From: Maricaulis sp.
GTDB taxonomy: Bacteria > Pseudomonadota > Alphaproteobacteria > Caulobacterales > Maricaulaceae
Assembly (NCBI RefSeq): GCF_015665295.1
Contig: NZ_JADFAJ010000018.1
Location: forward strand, 19,989 to 83,988
DNA length: 64,000 bases
Direction of reading: 5' to 3'
Below are positions 44,466 through 54,036 of this stretch, piece after piece; position 1 is the stretch's first letter, and the number at the start of each line of letters is the position of its first letter. A model generated the notes under the pieces. It made no database searches. It saw nothing but the letters and a program-made list of their open reading frames with translations, and had not been told where the DNA came from. The position numbers were made by a program, and so were the translations under genes.

Positions 44466-45422
44466 ATGTACAAGACCCTTGTTCCGACCCTGATTGCCGC
44501 CCTTGCCCTGACCGCGCCGTCAGCGGCCGGGATCACCGATTTGCGTGCCCGTCTTGATGGCGATGCCGGCCAGATCTGGATCGCCCTTGACGACCAGCCC
44601 ACCGGTCTTGCCAGCGAGGTCAGCGCCGCCGGCCTGACACTTGTCCTCGACGGGGTCAGCCTGCGGGCCCGCTCGATCAGCCCGGCCTCTGATACGCTGG
44701 TCGCGGCCGTCACCATTGATCCGACGGACGGGGGTGGCGTTGTCCGTCTCCTGGCCAGCCGAGCCTGGACTGGCGCGCGCGCCGAATTGCGCCAGGGCGG
44801 TGTGCTGGTCACCATGACGGTCGGCCCGGCCGCACAGGTCCACATTGCCGATGGCGCGATGATGCCGTCTGCCGCCCCTGCCGCCGATCCATCCGCTTTC
44901 GGGTCGGTCGCTTCGGATGCCGATGCCACCCGCCATGGTGAAGCGGCAGGCGCGACATCGGTCGAGGTGACAGAGTCCGACCGGGCGGCCATGCTGACAC
45001 CGGCCCCGGCCCCGGCTTCGGCTTCGGCCCCGGCCCGGGCTTCGGCTTCGGCACCGCTGTTTGCCGCAAATGGAAGTGCGGCCCCGACCGCGCGCGATGG
45101 CAGCTCGGTGGTGCCGCCGGGTGTGTGCGCCGAGGCTGCGCAGGCGGTTGCCGACAGTCCGTGGGATGATGATCTCCTGCACGCCCAGGCCGCCTGTCTG
45201 AGCGGGGATGGATATCGCGAGGCTGCCGCCTCGATCTATGAACGGATGCTGGCCTTCGAGCCGGAGAATTTCCGGGCCACGATCGCCCTGGCCGAGATTC
45301 GCGTCGAACAGGGCGAGACGCAGGCGGCGCGCGACCTCTACAACCAGGCCGCCCGCCATGCCATCTCCGACGCGGAAGCGGCACGGGCCCGGTCGCGCCT
45401 GCGCGCCCTGCAGGACCAGTAA
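44466..45422 (+). CDS. Secreted protein with Ala/Pro/Ser linker and TPR-like C-terminus
   Basis: A 318-residue protein: signal peptide (MYKTLVPTLIAALALTAPSAAG), a beta-rich N-domain to about residue 125, a low-complexity Pro-Ala-Ser linker (about residues 176-200) coded by repeated ccggcttcgg units near 45000-45056, then a TPR-type C-terminus (EAAASIYERMLAFEPENFRAT, then EIRVEQGETQAARDLYNQAA). A cell-envelope scaffold role is likely but unproven. It starts 41 bases after the lipoprotein gene ends. Confidence 0.65.
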   Translation: MYKTLVPTLIAALALTAPSAAGITDLRARLDGDAGQIWIALDDQPTGLASEVSAAGLTLVLDGVSLRARSISPASDTLVAAVTIDPTDGGGVVRLLASRAWTGARAELRQGGVLVTMTVGPAAQVHIADGAMMPSAAPAADPSAFGSVASDADATRHGEAAGATSVEVTESDRAAMLTPAPAPASASAPARASASAPLFAANGSAAPTARDGSSVVPPGVCAEAAQAVADSPWDDDLLHAQAACLSGDGYREAAASIYERMLAFEPENFRATIALAEIRVEQGETQAARDLYNQAARHAISDAEAARARSRLRALQDQ

Positions 45423-45462
45423 GCGGGCCGCCAGGCCGGCTGACGGAAGGAAATCGCTCGCT

Positions 45463-46272
45463 ATGGATTTGGATGAGCCCCGCGGACGGGTGCTGATCAT
45501 TGCCGGGTCGGACAGTGGCGGCGGTGCCGGCATCCAGGCCGACATCAAGGCTGTCACTGCGATGGGCGGCCATGCTGCAACCGCGATTACCGCCATCACC
45601 GTCCAGAATACACTCGGCGTCAGCGCCATCCACCCGATCCCCCTCGACATTCTCAAGGGCCAGATCGAAGCCGTGCTGTCGGATATCGGGGCCGATATCA
45701 TAAAGACCGGCATGCTTGGGACACGCGAGACGGTCGAACTGGTCGCTGACTGTCTTGAAGCCTGTGAGCCGCCGATTCCTCTGGTGCTGGATCCGGTCAT
45801 GGTCGCGACCTCCGGCGACAGCCTGGTTTCCGAGGGCACCGAGCTCGCCATTCGCGACCGATTGCTGCCGCTGGCGGCGCTGGTCACGCCCAACATCCCG
45901 GAAGCGCAAAAGCTGACCGGCCTCGTGATCGAAGACATTGCCGGTCAGCTTGAGGCCGCCAACCGCCTCGTCGCAATGGGGGCGAAGGCGGCCCTGGTGA
46001 AGGGCGGACATCTCAAGGGCAAGGTCGTCACCGATGTGCTGGTTTCGACACGCGGCATGGAATTGATGGAACGGCCACGCCTGCCCGGCCGCAACACACA
46101 CGGGACAGGCTGTACGCTTGCCTCGGCCATTGCCGGCCTGCTGGCCGACGGCGCCGCCCTGCCGGACGCGGTCCGCCGGGCAGGCGATTATCTGCACGAG
46201 GCGATTGCCCGTGCGCCGGGCCTCGGTGCCGGCAATGGCCCGGTCTACCATGCCTGGGTGATGCGGCCCTGA
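45463..46272 (+). CDS. thiD: Hydroxymethylpyrimidine/phosphomethylpyrimidine kinase
   Basis: Phosphorylates HMP and HMP-P to HMP-PP in thiamine synthesis. The 269 residues carry the ribokinase-fold signatures VLIIAGSDSGGGAGIQADIK (substrate loop), VLDPVMVATSGD, ALVTPNIPEAQKL, ALVKGGH and the anion-hole motif NTHGTGCTLASA. It supplies the step after ThiC, which is encoded at the other end of the window. No riboswitch is seen in front of thiD itself. Confidence 0.95.
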   Translation: MDLDEPRGRVLIIAGSDSGGGAGIQADIKAVTAMGGHAATAITAITVQNTLGVSAIHPIPLDILKGQIEAVLSDIGADIIKTGMLGTRETVELVADCLEACEPPIPLVLDPVMVATSGDSLVSEGTELAIRDRLLPLAALVTPNIPEAQKLTGLVIEDIAGQLEAANRLVAMGAKAALVKGGHLKGKVVTDVLVSTRGMELMERPRLPGRNTHGTGCTLASAIAGLLADGAALPDAVRRAGDYLHEAIARAPGLGAGNGPVYHAWVMRP

Positions 46273-46285
46273 CCGCCAATCAGTC

Positions 46286-47785
46286 CTAACCGTCTGTCAG
46301 GTCGACATATTCCAGCCGTCCGATAGGGGCGATCGCCGCCTGGATTTCGGGTCGGGCAATAATCCGCTGCCGCATCTCATAGTCGGTGCGATAGCGCGTG
46401 AAGGCCCTGTGGGTGTAGCGCGGGTCACGCGGCTGCAGCTCCATCAGCGTGTCTTCAGCCAGTGCGGGATCAGCAAGCTGGTCCAGCAGGGCAGCCGCCG
46501 CGTCATTTTCGCGACCAAGGCAGATCAGCATTCTGTAATGGGTCGCGGGCGCGACATCGCGATGCGCCTCCACCCAGGCTTCCGAAACCGCGCGGACACT
46601 GTCTTCGCCCAGCGCGGCGGCAGCACAGGCGCGAGCGAAATGGACCTGTATCCAGCCATAATCCGAAGCGCCGCGACCTTCCATGGATTCCAGCCGGTCG
46701 AGCACGGCGCGGTCGTCGCCCATCGCGAGATCGAGATGGGCCAGATTGATCAGCTGGCTGACATTCAGGCCGCCATTCTCGGAGCGCTCGCCGGCCTGCA
46801 GGAAAGCAGCGCGCCCGAAGGCAAGCCGGCCACGCTCCATCTCGACATAACCCCACTGGTCCAGGAACCAGATGACCTGTTCGCCGGAATCCTCGAAGGT
46901 CTCGCCAGCCTGAATTCGATGCCAGGTCCGCGTCGCCAGCTGACTGGCCTCTTCGCGTCGGCCCAGATCGTTCAGATAGACCATCCGGTCGATGACCGGC
47001 CCGAGATGGTCAGGATGGGCGGCGATCTGCTCGCCGCTTCGTGCCAGCAGGTCCAGCACTTCGCGGCGCTGATCGGTGAGACGATCGAATTCGGGGCGTT
47101 GCCACAGCGGGCTGAACAGGTTGAGCGTGCGCAGCCGCATGGCGCCGGTGTCACTCGTCATGGCCGGCAGGACTGCCATTGCGGCATCAATGTCGCCGCT
47201 CTCGACCAGCGACCGGATCCGCCGATAGTGGATTTCGTCGAGCGTTGTGAAGGGGGTGTCTGGCGTATAGCGGGCTTCGATCCGGTCGAGCGCCTCGCGC
47301 TCCTCGGCATGCCGACCGACATCATGTTGCAGGTCGACCAGTTCCATCAACAGTCCGAGGCGCAAGCTGTTTCGCTGCCCGGGGAAACCGGCATCCATCT
47401 CGGCATAGACCTGCAGCGCCGTGTCGGCGGCATTCTGGCGCAAGGCGGCCTCGAACCGGGCGTGCAGAACGGTGTGGCGCGGCAGCCCGAGGGCTTCGGC
47501 CTGCTCCCAATGCGCCTGCGCCCGCGCAGTCTCGCCGTTTTCGGCATAGCTGATCGCCACCTGGTGATGGATATCAGCCCGATACCCGGCCGGCATCAGC
47601 GCCATGCGGTCATGTGCGAGCAGGGCCTCACCCTGGCGTTGGGCCGTCTCCCAGTCGTCCCGCGACACCGCATCGTTGAAGGCGCGCACCAGATCCATCG
47701 GCGTGCGCGCGTCGTCTGCAAGTGCAGGCGCGCCCATGCCGAGTGTCAGGCTGATCGCCATGATCGAGATCAGACGCGTCATCAT
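46286..47785 (-). CDS. Secreted TPR-like repeat protein
   Basis: A 499-residue protein with a signal peptide (LISIMAISLTLGMGAPALA) followed by many TPR-like helical pairs (AFNDAVSRDDWETAQRQGEAL, AISYAENGETARAQAHWEQA, RIRSLVESGDIDAAMAVL, INLAHLDLAMGDDRAVLDRLE). No enzymatic motif is visible. It is convergent with thiD and its product is likely periplasmic. Either of two adjacent ATG codons (47785, 47782) can serve as start behind GGGGGA. Confidence 0.68.
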   Translation of the reverse strand: MMTRLISIMAISLTLGMGAPALADDARTPMDLVRAFNDAVSRDDWETAQRQGEALLAHDRMALMPAGYRADIHHQVAISYAENGETARAQAHWEQAEALGLPRHTVLHARFEAALRQNAADTALQVYAEMDAGFPGQRNSLRLGLLMELVDLQHDVGRHAEEREALDRIEARYTPDTPFTTLDEIHYRRIRSLVESGDIDAAMAVLPAMTSDTGAMRLRTLNLFSPLWQRPEFDRLTDQRREVLDLLARSGEQIAAHPDHLGPVIDRMVYLNDLGRREEASQLATRTWHRIQAGETFEDSGEQVIWFLDQWGYVEMERGRLAFGRAAFLQAGERSENGGLNVSQLINLAHLDLAMGDDRAVLDRLESMEGRGASDYGWIQVHFARACAAAALGEDSVRAVSEAWVEAHRDVAPATHYRMLICLGRENDAAAALLDQLADPALAEDTLMELQPRDPRYTHRAFTRYRTDYEMRQRIIARPEIQAAIAPIGRLEYVDLTDG

Positions 47786-47870
47786 GTCCCCCAAAGGCGG
47801 GCTTCCAGCCGGCCGCGTCGACTTTCCCGATGCCGGCGCCAGCGAGCAAGCCGCTGGCTGTAGATTCCTG

Positions 47871-48773
47871 TCAGTTCGGCGACTTGCCGCCGCGCGCCAG
47901 CCAGACGCCGGACAGGATCACCACCAGCGCTGCCACGACCGGCCAGCCGATCGTCTCGCCGATCACCCAGCCGGTCAGCAGCGCAGCGATCGGGGTCAGA
48001 TAGTTGGCGATGGCCAGGAAATTGGGGCCTGCTGTGCGGGCGACCTGCATCAGCACGACCGAGGCCAGCGCCGTCGGCCCGACCGCCAGCCAGGCCGCCG
48101 CGGCCCAAGCGGTTGGCGCGACCGCGTCGACCTGGGCGAGGTCCCACAGGCCCAGCGGCAGGGCGAACACCGTCGCCATGATCAACATGCCGGCGGCCGC
48201 AACCGATGGCCGGGTGTCGGGCATGAGACGGGCCTGGATCGCGTTGATGGCATAGCAGGCTGCGGCACCGATCACGGCGAACTGGGCCAGTGTGTTGGCG
48301 CCGCCCAGACCGGCCAGTGCCGAGGGGCCAAGCAGGAGGGTCACGCCGGCGAAGCCGACCAGCAGGCCCAGCACGGCCCGCAGGGTCATGCGTTCGCCCG
48401 GCACCAGGAGGTGGGCGAGCCCGACCGTCGCCAGTGGCATGGTCGCCACCAGGATGCCGGCCAGGGCGCTGTCGATATATTGCTGGGCCCAGCTCACGAG
48501 GAAAAAGGGCAGCGCGTTGCCGAACAGGCCGAGCCCGGCCATCCACAGCCAGCGGCGGTCAGTGATCGGCGGCAGGGCATGCCCCCGGATGATCGCCCAG
48601 CCGGTCAGGACGGCGGCGGCCAGTCCCAGGCGCACGAAAATCAACGCGCCGGGCGGCAGCGTTTCCACGCCGTGCTTGATGAAGGCGAAGGCCGATCCCC
48701 ACAAGACTGTGAGCAGGATCAGGGCGGCCCAGTCACGCGGGCCGACGGTGTGCGGCAGGGGCAGGGGTGTCAA
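47871..48773 (-). CDS. EamA/DMT family transporter
   Basis: A 300-residue inner-membrane protein with ten helices in two EamA halves: ILLTVLWGSAFAFIKHGVETLPP opening and a GLLVGFAGVTLLLGP helix closing the first half. Such proteins export amino acids or other metabolites. It starts at TTG 48773, overlapping the stop of the upstream PLP-enzyme gene by four bases, so the two probably act together. Confidence 0.9.
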   Translation of the reverse strand: MTPLPLPHTVGPRDWAALILLTVLWGSAFAFIKHGVETLPPGALIFVRLGLAAAVLTGWAIIRGHALPPITDRRWLWMAGLGLFGNALPFFLVSWAQQYIDSALAGILVATMPLATVGLAHLLVPGERMTLRAVLGLLVGFAGVTLLLGPSALAGLGGANTLAQFAVIGAAACYAINAIQARLMPDTRPSVAAAGMLIMATVFALPLGLWDLAQVDAVAPTAWAAAAWLAVGPTALASVVLMQVARTAGPNFLAIANYLTPIAALLTGWVIGETIGWPVVAALVVILSGVWLARGGKSPN

Positions 48774-49930
48774 AGCAGGCTTTCCAGAACAGATACGAAC
48801 CGGTCGAAGTCTGCCTCATCATTGTAGACATGGGGTGTGATGCGCATCCGGTCGCCGCGCTGGGACACATAAATTTTTTGCGAAGCGAGTTCGGCGACAA
48901 GATTGGCCGGCGCGCCGTCGGGCAGGGAGAGGCTGAGATAGTGCGCGGCGCGGTCCGGTGTCGTCTCGCGCAGGCCCAGCGGGGCCAGCCGGTCGGCGAG
49001 GCTGCGATTATTGGCGCCGAGTGTCGCGGACAGCGCATCGGCGCCCCAGTCCAGCATGGCATCCGTGCTGGCAATCGCGGCGGGGACGAGCTGGAAATTC
49101 GAGCGTTCGCCCATGTCGAAGCGGCGCGCCCCGATGGCGTGATCATCGGCATAATCGACCAGCCGGGCAAAGTCCTCGGCCTTGTCGCGGACGATCCAGT
49201 TCTGTTCCAGCGGCTCGCCGTCCTGATGGTGCGGGGCGACGTAGAGAAAGCCCATCGCATAGGGACCCAGCAGCCATTTATAGGCGGCCGCGACGGCAAA
49301 GTCGGGCTGGATGGCCGACAGGTCGAAGGGCATGACACCGAGCGACTGGGTCAGGTCAAGCACCAGTGCCGCGCCCTGGCGCCGCGCCGCATCGCTGATC
49401 GCGGCAAGGTCGAGGGCGCCGCCATCGGCCCAGTGAACGTGCGGGCAGGCGACGATCGAGGTTGCGGTCGAGATTGCCGCCAGCATGGCCTCGGTCCAGC
49501 TCTGACTGTCGGACCGGCTGACCGTTCGCAGGCGGGCGCCGTGCTCGGCTGCGAGCTCGCGCCAGACATAGACATTGGACGGAAATTGCTCGGCGAGGAC
49601 GAGGATTTCGCTTTTCGCATCGGGCGCCAGATTGCGCGCCGCCGTGGCCAGGCCGTAGGAGGCCGCCGGCACCAGGGCGAGATCGTTCGCGCTCGTCCCG
49701 AACAGGTGCGCGGCGCGGTCGCGCAGGGTTTCCGGTGCGTCGAAGAAGTCGGCCTGGACCTGATAGTGCCAGGGCTGTCCCTTGCGGGCATAGCTGTCCT
49801 GGCCGGCTGCGACGGCCTTGCGCGGCATCGGGCCCATGTAGGCGGCGTTGAGATAGCAGGTGTCGCGCGGCAGTTCGAACAGGTCGCGCTGCGGCGGGAT
49901 CAACGGCTGGACTCCTGGCGAGGCATTCAT
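48770..49930 (-). CDS. Class V aminotransferase/cysteine desulfurase-like PLP enzyme
   Basis: A 386-residue fold-type I PLP protein. It has the class V start YLNAAYMGPMPRKAV, the PLP-site Asp/Gln region LVLDLTQSLGVMPFDL and the Schiff-base lysine in VAAAYKWLLGPYAMGFLYV. It resembles the isopenicillin-N epimerase/selenocysteine-lyase-like subgroup rather than IscS, since no C-terminal cysteine loop is seen. Substrate unknown. It is divergent from serC and coupled to the EamA transporter. Confidence 0.85.
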   Translation of the reverse strand: MNASPGVQPLIPPQRDLFELPRDTCYLNAAYMGPMPRKAVAAGQDSYARKGQPWHYQVQADFFDAPETLRDRAAHLFGTSANDLALVPAASYGLATAARNLAPDAKSEILVLAEQFPSNVYVWRELAAEHGARLRTVSRSDSQSWTEAMLAAISTATSIVACPHVHWADGGALDLAAISDAARRQGAALVLDLTQSLGVMPFDLSAIQPDFAVAAAYKWLLGPYAMGFLYVAPHHQDGEPLEQNWIVRDKAEDFARLVDYADDHAIGARRFDMGERSNFQLVPAAIASTDAMLDWGADALSATLGANNRSLADRLAPLGLRETTPDRAAHYLSLSLPDGAPANLVAELASQKIYVSQRGDRMRITPHVYNDEADFDRFVSVLESLL

Positions 49931-50019
49931 GGCGAAAGCTCTTGCCCCGCGCCGGGGAGGGCGTCAACGTGCACTGCAACATTACCCGCCCCGATGCCCG
50001 CGAATCCCCGGAGACAGAC

Positions 50020-51213
50020 TTGGCCGATACCCCGACGCAAGACACGACCCTTACAAGCAATTCCAAACCTGTTCTTCGTCCCGCCGATCCGCGCTTTTCC
50101 TGCGGGCCGGTGAAGAAATATCCGGGCTGGTCCTGGGATGCGATTGCCGACGCGCCTTTGTCGCGCACCCACCGGGCCGGCGCGCCGGTGGCGCGGATCA
50201 AGGAGGCGATCGAGCGCACCCACGCTCTGCTGGATCTGCCCGAGGGCTACAAGGTGGCACTCCTGCCGGGCTCGGATACCGGCGCGATGGAAGCGGCGAT
50301 GTGGTCGCTCCTGGGGCAGCGCGGCACCGATGTCTTTTCCTGGGATGTGTTCGGCAATCGCTGGACGCTGGATGCCCGCGACGAGCTGAAGCTGAAGGAT
50401 CTGCGCGTCTTCCAGACGCCGGCCGGCGAGCTGCCCGACATCAGCCAGTATGATCGCGAGCGCGACGCTATTTTCACGCTCAACGGCACGGCGGCGGGCG
50501 TCTGGATCCCGGATTTCGAGTGGATTGATGCCGATCGCGAGGGCCTGACCCTGTGTGACGCCACCTCGGCGGCTTTTGCGGTCGAGATCGACTGGTCGAA
50601 GATCGATGTGCTGACCTTCTCCTGGCAGAAGTGCATGGGTGGCGAGGCCCAGCACGGCATGCTGGTGATGAGCCCGCGCGCCATCGAGCGGCTCGACGCC
50701 TGGCGTCCGGACTGGCCGATCCCGGGCCTCTTGCAGCTGCACGCCAAGGGCAAGGCCAACCTCGCCGTTTATGAAGGCTCGACCCTGAATACCCCGTCGC
50801 TGATGGCGGTCGAGGACTATCTCGCCGCCCTGAAATGGGCTTCGCGCATCGGCGGCCTGCCGGCGCTCATCCGCCGCCGGGAGGAGAATTTCGCGGCGCT
50901 GGACGCCTGGGTGCGTGATGCCGACTGGGTCGATTACCTGTGCGCCAACCCGGCCCATCGTTCGCCGGTCTCGGTGACGCTGAAATATACCGACCCGCAG
51001 GTCATCGCCGCCGGCGTGGACGCGCAATGGGAGCTGACCCGGAAGATCTCCTCCCTGTTGGAGCGGGAGAATGCGGCGCTGGATATCTCCATGCACCGCG
51101 CTTCGGTGCCGGGTCTCCGCATCTGGTGCGGGCCGACGGTGGAGCGTGATGATTTGGCCGCACTCGGCCCCTGGCTCGACTGGGCCTACCGCGAAGCGCT
51201 GGACGCGGGCTGA
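50020..51213 (+). CDS. serC: Phosphoserine aminotransferase, alphaproteobacterial type
   Basis: Converts 3-phosphohydroxypyruvate and glutamate to phosphoserine in serine synthesis. The 397 residues match the TIGR01365 branch: DPRFSCGPVKKYPGWSWD start, PGSDTGAMEAAMWSLLG, and the PLP lysine in VLTFSWQKCMGGEAQHG. TTG 50020 is chosen because GGAG lies seven bases upstream and it gives the usual N-terminus; the frame is open to 49942. No serA follows in this window. Confidence 0.92.
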   Translation: MADTPTQDTTLTSNSKPVLRPADPRFSCGPVKKYPGWSWDAIADAPLSRTHRAGAPVARIKEAIERTHALLDLPEGYKVALLPGSDTGAMEAAMWSLLGQRGTDVFSWDVFGNRWTLDARDELKLKDLRVFQTPAGELPDISQYDRERDAIFTLNGTAAGVWIPDFEWIDADREGLTLCDATSAAFAVEIDWSKIDVLTFSWQKCMGGEAQHGMLVMSPRAIERLDAWRPDWPIPGLLQLHAKGKANLAVYEGSTLNTPSLMAVEDYLAALKWASRIGGLPALIRRREENFAALDAWVRDADWVDYLCANPAHRSPVSVTLKYTDPQVIAAGVDAQWELTRKISSLLERENAALDISMHRASVPGLRIWCGPTVERDDLAALGPWLDWAYREALDAG

Positions 51214-51277
51214 GACACGCTTTATCCCGTTTGCAACTGACACAGACCGGTCGCGCTGGCGGCCTCAAGGGGACATC

Positions 51278-51847
51278 ATGAAGACCATTTTGACCACCGC
51301 CGCCGCCTTCGCCCTGATCACCGCAGCCGGCCTCGCCGATGATCGCGGCATGGAATTCCGTCTCGGCGTGACCGCACACGATCTCGCTGATCATGTCGAA
51401 GACGGGCCGAACATCACGGCCGACCTGCTCTTCGGTTCCCCGGATTTCCTCGATGTGATCTGGTCGCCGCGTCCCTATCTCTACGGCTCGTTCAACACCA
51501 ATGGCCTGACCAATTTCGGCGGGACCGGCCTGGCGTGGGATTTCGAACTCGCCGAGAATCTGAACTTCGAATTCCGCACCGGCCTGACCTATAATGACGG
51601 TGTCGAGGACATTGATCCCAATTCGGACCCGGGCGACCCGACGCGCATCCGCCTGGCGACCACGCGGTCGCTGATGGGTAATGAAATCCTGTTCCACAAT
51701 GCGATCGGTCTCGACTACGACCTGAATGAGCGCTGGTCGGTCGGCGCCTATTACGAGCACATCTCGCACGGCCAGATCCTGGCCTCCGGCCGCAACCAGG
51801 CGCTGGACAATGCCGGCATCCGCCTCGGGTATCGCTTCGGGAATTAG
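51278..51847 (+). CDS. PagL-like lipid A 3-O-deacylase
   Basis: A 189-residue protein with a signal peptide (MKTILTTAAAFALITAAGLA) and an outer-membrane barrel pattern of alternating strands. The end matches the acyloxyacyl hydrolase/PagL family: GAYYEHISHGQILASGRNQ with the His and Ser expected in the active site, then LDNAGIRLGYRF. PagL removes an acyl chain from lipid A at the outer membrane. GGGGA precedes ATG 51278. Confidence 0.8.
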   Translation: MKTILTTAAAFALITAAGLADDRGMEFRLGVTAHDLADHVEDGPNITADLLFGSPDFLDVIWSPRPYLYGSFNTNGLTNFGGTGLAWDFELAENLNFEFRTGLTYNDGVEDIDPNSDPGDPTRIRLATTRSLMGNEILFHNAIGLDYDLNERWSVGAYYEHISHGQILASGRNQALDNAGIRLGYRFGN

Positions 51848-51848
51848 A

Positions 51849-52361
51849 ATGATTCAGCGCCTCGCAGGTTTTCTTGTCCTCGGTGTGATCGTCGCTTTCG
51901 TGCTCCTCGTCAGCGGCGTCGGCGGGTATTTCGCCTCTTTCACCCGTTTCGGATGGCCCGACGATACCGTGCTCGCCATGGCGCTGTCCGAACACAGCCG
52001 CAACCACCAGGCCACCGAGGGGCTTTACCCCTTCCTGGCCCGTGAAACCGTGTATGCGGCGACCGCCGAGCGGTGCGAGGGCAATGTCGCCGAGGCCGGG
52101 CGAACGCGAGTGAGCCTGCAATACCTGCAGACGGAAGACGGCCAATTCTACTACGCCTTCGACACCATTGAACGCTTCAATGCCTGGGCGGCGCGACGGT
52201 CCCGGTCAGAGCCGTGCTATCTCCCGTTCACAGGGGCCGAGCTCGCGGCCTGGATCGGCAGCGGGCGTGCGGGCAATCACTTGATCATCAATCATCGCAC
52301 CAATGGCCGTGTTGAACTCGACAGCCGCGACCTCGCCGCTGTGGCGGCGCTGGGCGAGTAG
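51849..52361 (+). CDS. Membrane-anchored protein of unknown function
   Basis: A 170-residue protein with an N-terminal membrane helix (LAGFLVLGVIVAFVLLVSGVGGYF) and a soluble domain with two cysteines (ERCEGNVAE, SEPCYLPF). It starts one base after the PagL-like stop codon, so the two are probably in one operon. I do not recognise a family; a role next to lipid A modification is possible. Confidence 0.6.
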   Translation: MIQRLAGFLVLGVIVAFVLLVSGVGGYFASFTRFGWPDDTVLAMALSEHSRNHQATEGLYPFLARETVYAATAERCEGNVAEAGRTRVSLQYLQTEDGQFYYAFDTIERFNAWAARRSRSEPCYLPFTGAELAAWIGSGRAGNHLIINHRTNGRVELDSRDLAAVAALGE

Positions 52362-52430
52362 CGGTCGACACGGGTCCGAGCTGTTACCGGACCGGACGCC
52401 GGGCGACGCGCAAGGCGAGGGGTGATCGAT

Positions 52431-53279
52431 ATGAGTTGGCGCTATCGCGCTTCCAAACGCCCGCTTTTGCGGGCCCTGGCCGCTGTGGTCCTTGTGATCG
52501 TTCTCGTCCTTGGTGGCGTCGTGATCTGGCTGGACCAGCAATTCGAGGAGCCGGGCGTGCCCCGGGTCGCGTCGATTGCCGGCGAGCTCGGTGCATCCTC
52601 GGTCCTCGCCGTACTTGCCCATCCCGATGACGAGATTTCCGTGACCGGCCTGCTGTTGCGGGCCTCGTCCCGGGACGGCGCCACGGTCCGCTCGATTACC
52701 GCGACACGCGGGGAGAACGGGACGCCGCTGCCACAGGTGAGCCGGATCGAAGATCTGGGCACGGTGCGCGAGGCCGAACTGCTCAAGAACGGCTATGCGA
52801 TCGGCCTGACCGCCCAGGACGTCTGGGACTATCGCGATGGCGGCCTCGCCGACGCGGACTTTGACGTCTATGTCGAGCGCCTGATGGCGCGCATGCGCGA
52901 GTGGCAGCCCGAGCTCGTCGTGACCTTCTGGCCGGAGAGCGGGTTTTCCTATCACCCCGATCACCGCACCGCCGGCCGCGCCGCCACAGAAGCGGTTCGC
53001 CGCCTGCGGGCCGAAAACCCCGACACCGCGCCGCGCGCGATCGCCTATATCCTCGCCCCGCGCCGGATGATGCAGCGGTTCGGCGGAGAGACCGGCCAGC
53101 TTATCGTCGACAGCCAGCCCGCGCCGACCCATGTCATGCCGGCCGAGGGCGTCGCCAAGATCCGCGCCTGGCGTATTCACGCCTCCCAGTCCGACTATGT
53201 TCGCCACGCCTACGGCTTTCCCGCCTGGTTCGTGCACAGCCTGTACGACAAGGAGCACTACCACGTGGTGGAGTTCTAG
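52431..53279 (+). CDS. PIG-L family deacetylase
   Basis: A 282-residue protein with an N-terminal membrane anchor (LAAVVLVIVLVLGGVVIWL) and a LmbE/PIG-L domain: the zinc-binding AHPDDE motif (about residues 67-72), TATRGENGTP, and the second histidine pair in SYHPDHRTAGRAA. Members remove N-acetyl groups from sugar derivatives. The anchor suggests activity at the periplasmic side. ATG 52431 is used; GTG 52422 is also possible. Confidence 0.88.
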   Translation: MSWRYRASKRPLLRALAAVVLVIVLVLGGVVIWLDQQFEEPGVPRVASIAGELGASSVLAVLAHPDDEISVTGLLLRASSRDGATVRSITATRGENGTPLPQVSRIEDLGTVREAELLKNGYAIGLTAQDVWDYRDGGLADADFDVYVERLMARMREWQPELVVTFWPESGFSYHPDHRTAGRAATEAVRRLRAENPDTAPRAIAYILAPRRMMQRFGGETGQLIVDSQPAPTHVMPAEGVAKIRAWRIHASQSDYVRHAYGFPAWFVHSLYDKEHYHVVEF

Positions 53280-53288
53280 CGCGGCAGC

Positions 53289-53870
53289 CTACTCGCCCCG
53301 CGCGGCGGCAGCTTCGGCGGCGCGCGGGTCGGCTGCCTTCGGTACATAAATCCCGACAAAGATCGTGGTCCAGTTGCCGCTCCCGTCGCCCTGGTCGAAT
53401 TGCTGGGTGACGGTGCCGTCCGCGTTCGGAGTCCAGGTGCCGCGCAGTGGCGCGCGGGTCGCTGTCTGGACGGTATAGGCCTCGCCGGTCAGCACCATGG
53501 CGCCGTTGTCGTCGAGCCCGCCGGTATAGTCGATATACCAGCCATTGCTCATCCAGACCTGGCGCCATTCACCGAGCAGCGGGTCGAAAACATTGAGGCT
53601 GTCGCCGGGATTGCCGGTCGCGCTGACCCAGTGTTCGGTGACCAGGCAGCCGCCATTGACCCGTTCGATCACATTGTGGCCGAGATAGGGGCCGGGCGTC
53701 TCGCCATTGGCCGGGCCATAGACATTCCATGTCCCGACCCAGAAATCGAAGGCATCCCAGGGCGCGCCGACACAGGCATCGGGCGGCGGAGTCTGGGCCT
53801 GGGCGAGGGTGGTGCTCGCGCCGAGCAGGCCAAAGGCGGTTGCGGCGAGAACAGATCTTGCAGAAAGCAT
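53289..53870 (-). CDS. Secreted lipocalin-like protein of unknown function (DUF1579-like)
   Basis: A 193-residue protein with a signal peptide ([19 protein letters not shown]) and a beta-rich domain beginning [14 protein letters not shown], with [17 protein letters not shown] and [23 protein letters not shown]. The order of motifs resembles DUF1579-type barrels. Function unknown. It is convergent with the PIG-L gene and divergent from purA. Confidence 0.7.
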   Translation of the reverse strand: MLSARSVLAATAFGLLGASTTLAQAQTPPPDACVGAPWDAFDFWVGTWNVYGPANGETPGPYLGHNVIERVNGGCLVTEHWVSATGNPGDSLNVFDPLLGEWRQVWMSNGWYIDYTGGLDDNGAMVLTGEAYTVQTATRAPLRGTWTPNADGTVTQQFDQGDGSGNWTTIFVGIYVPKAADPRAAEAAAARGE

Positions 53871-54036
53871 GGAGCTACCCCGTTTTTCGTGCTCCCCAGC
53901 ACCTATCCGTGCACGAGATTACTCAATCCACGGGTATCCTGCAAACGGGTCTGGCCCAAATAACGGCTTCGTGACAAATAATCGGCCCGCGGACAGGGCT
54001 CGCGCGCGTAGCGGGACCGCAAGCGAGGAGGCTTTC

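Noticed and set aside
45000..45056. Short tandem repeat that might be a CRISPR-like or satellite element
   Set aside because: It encodes a Pro-Ala-Ser linker in frame inside the gene at 44466; no spacers are present. No CRISPR array was found in the window.
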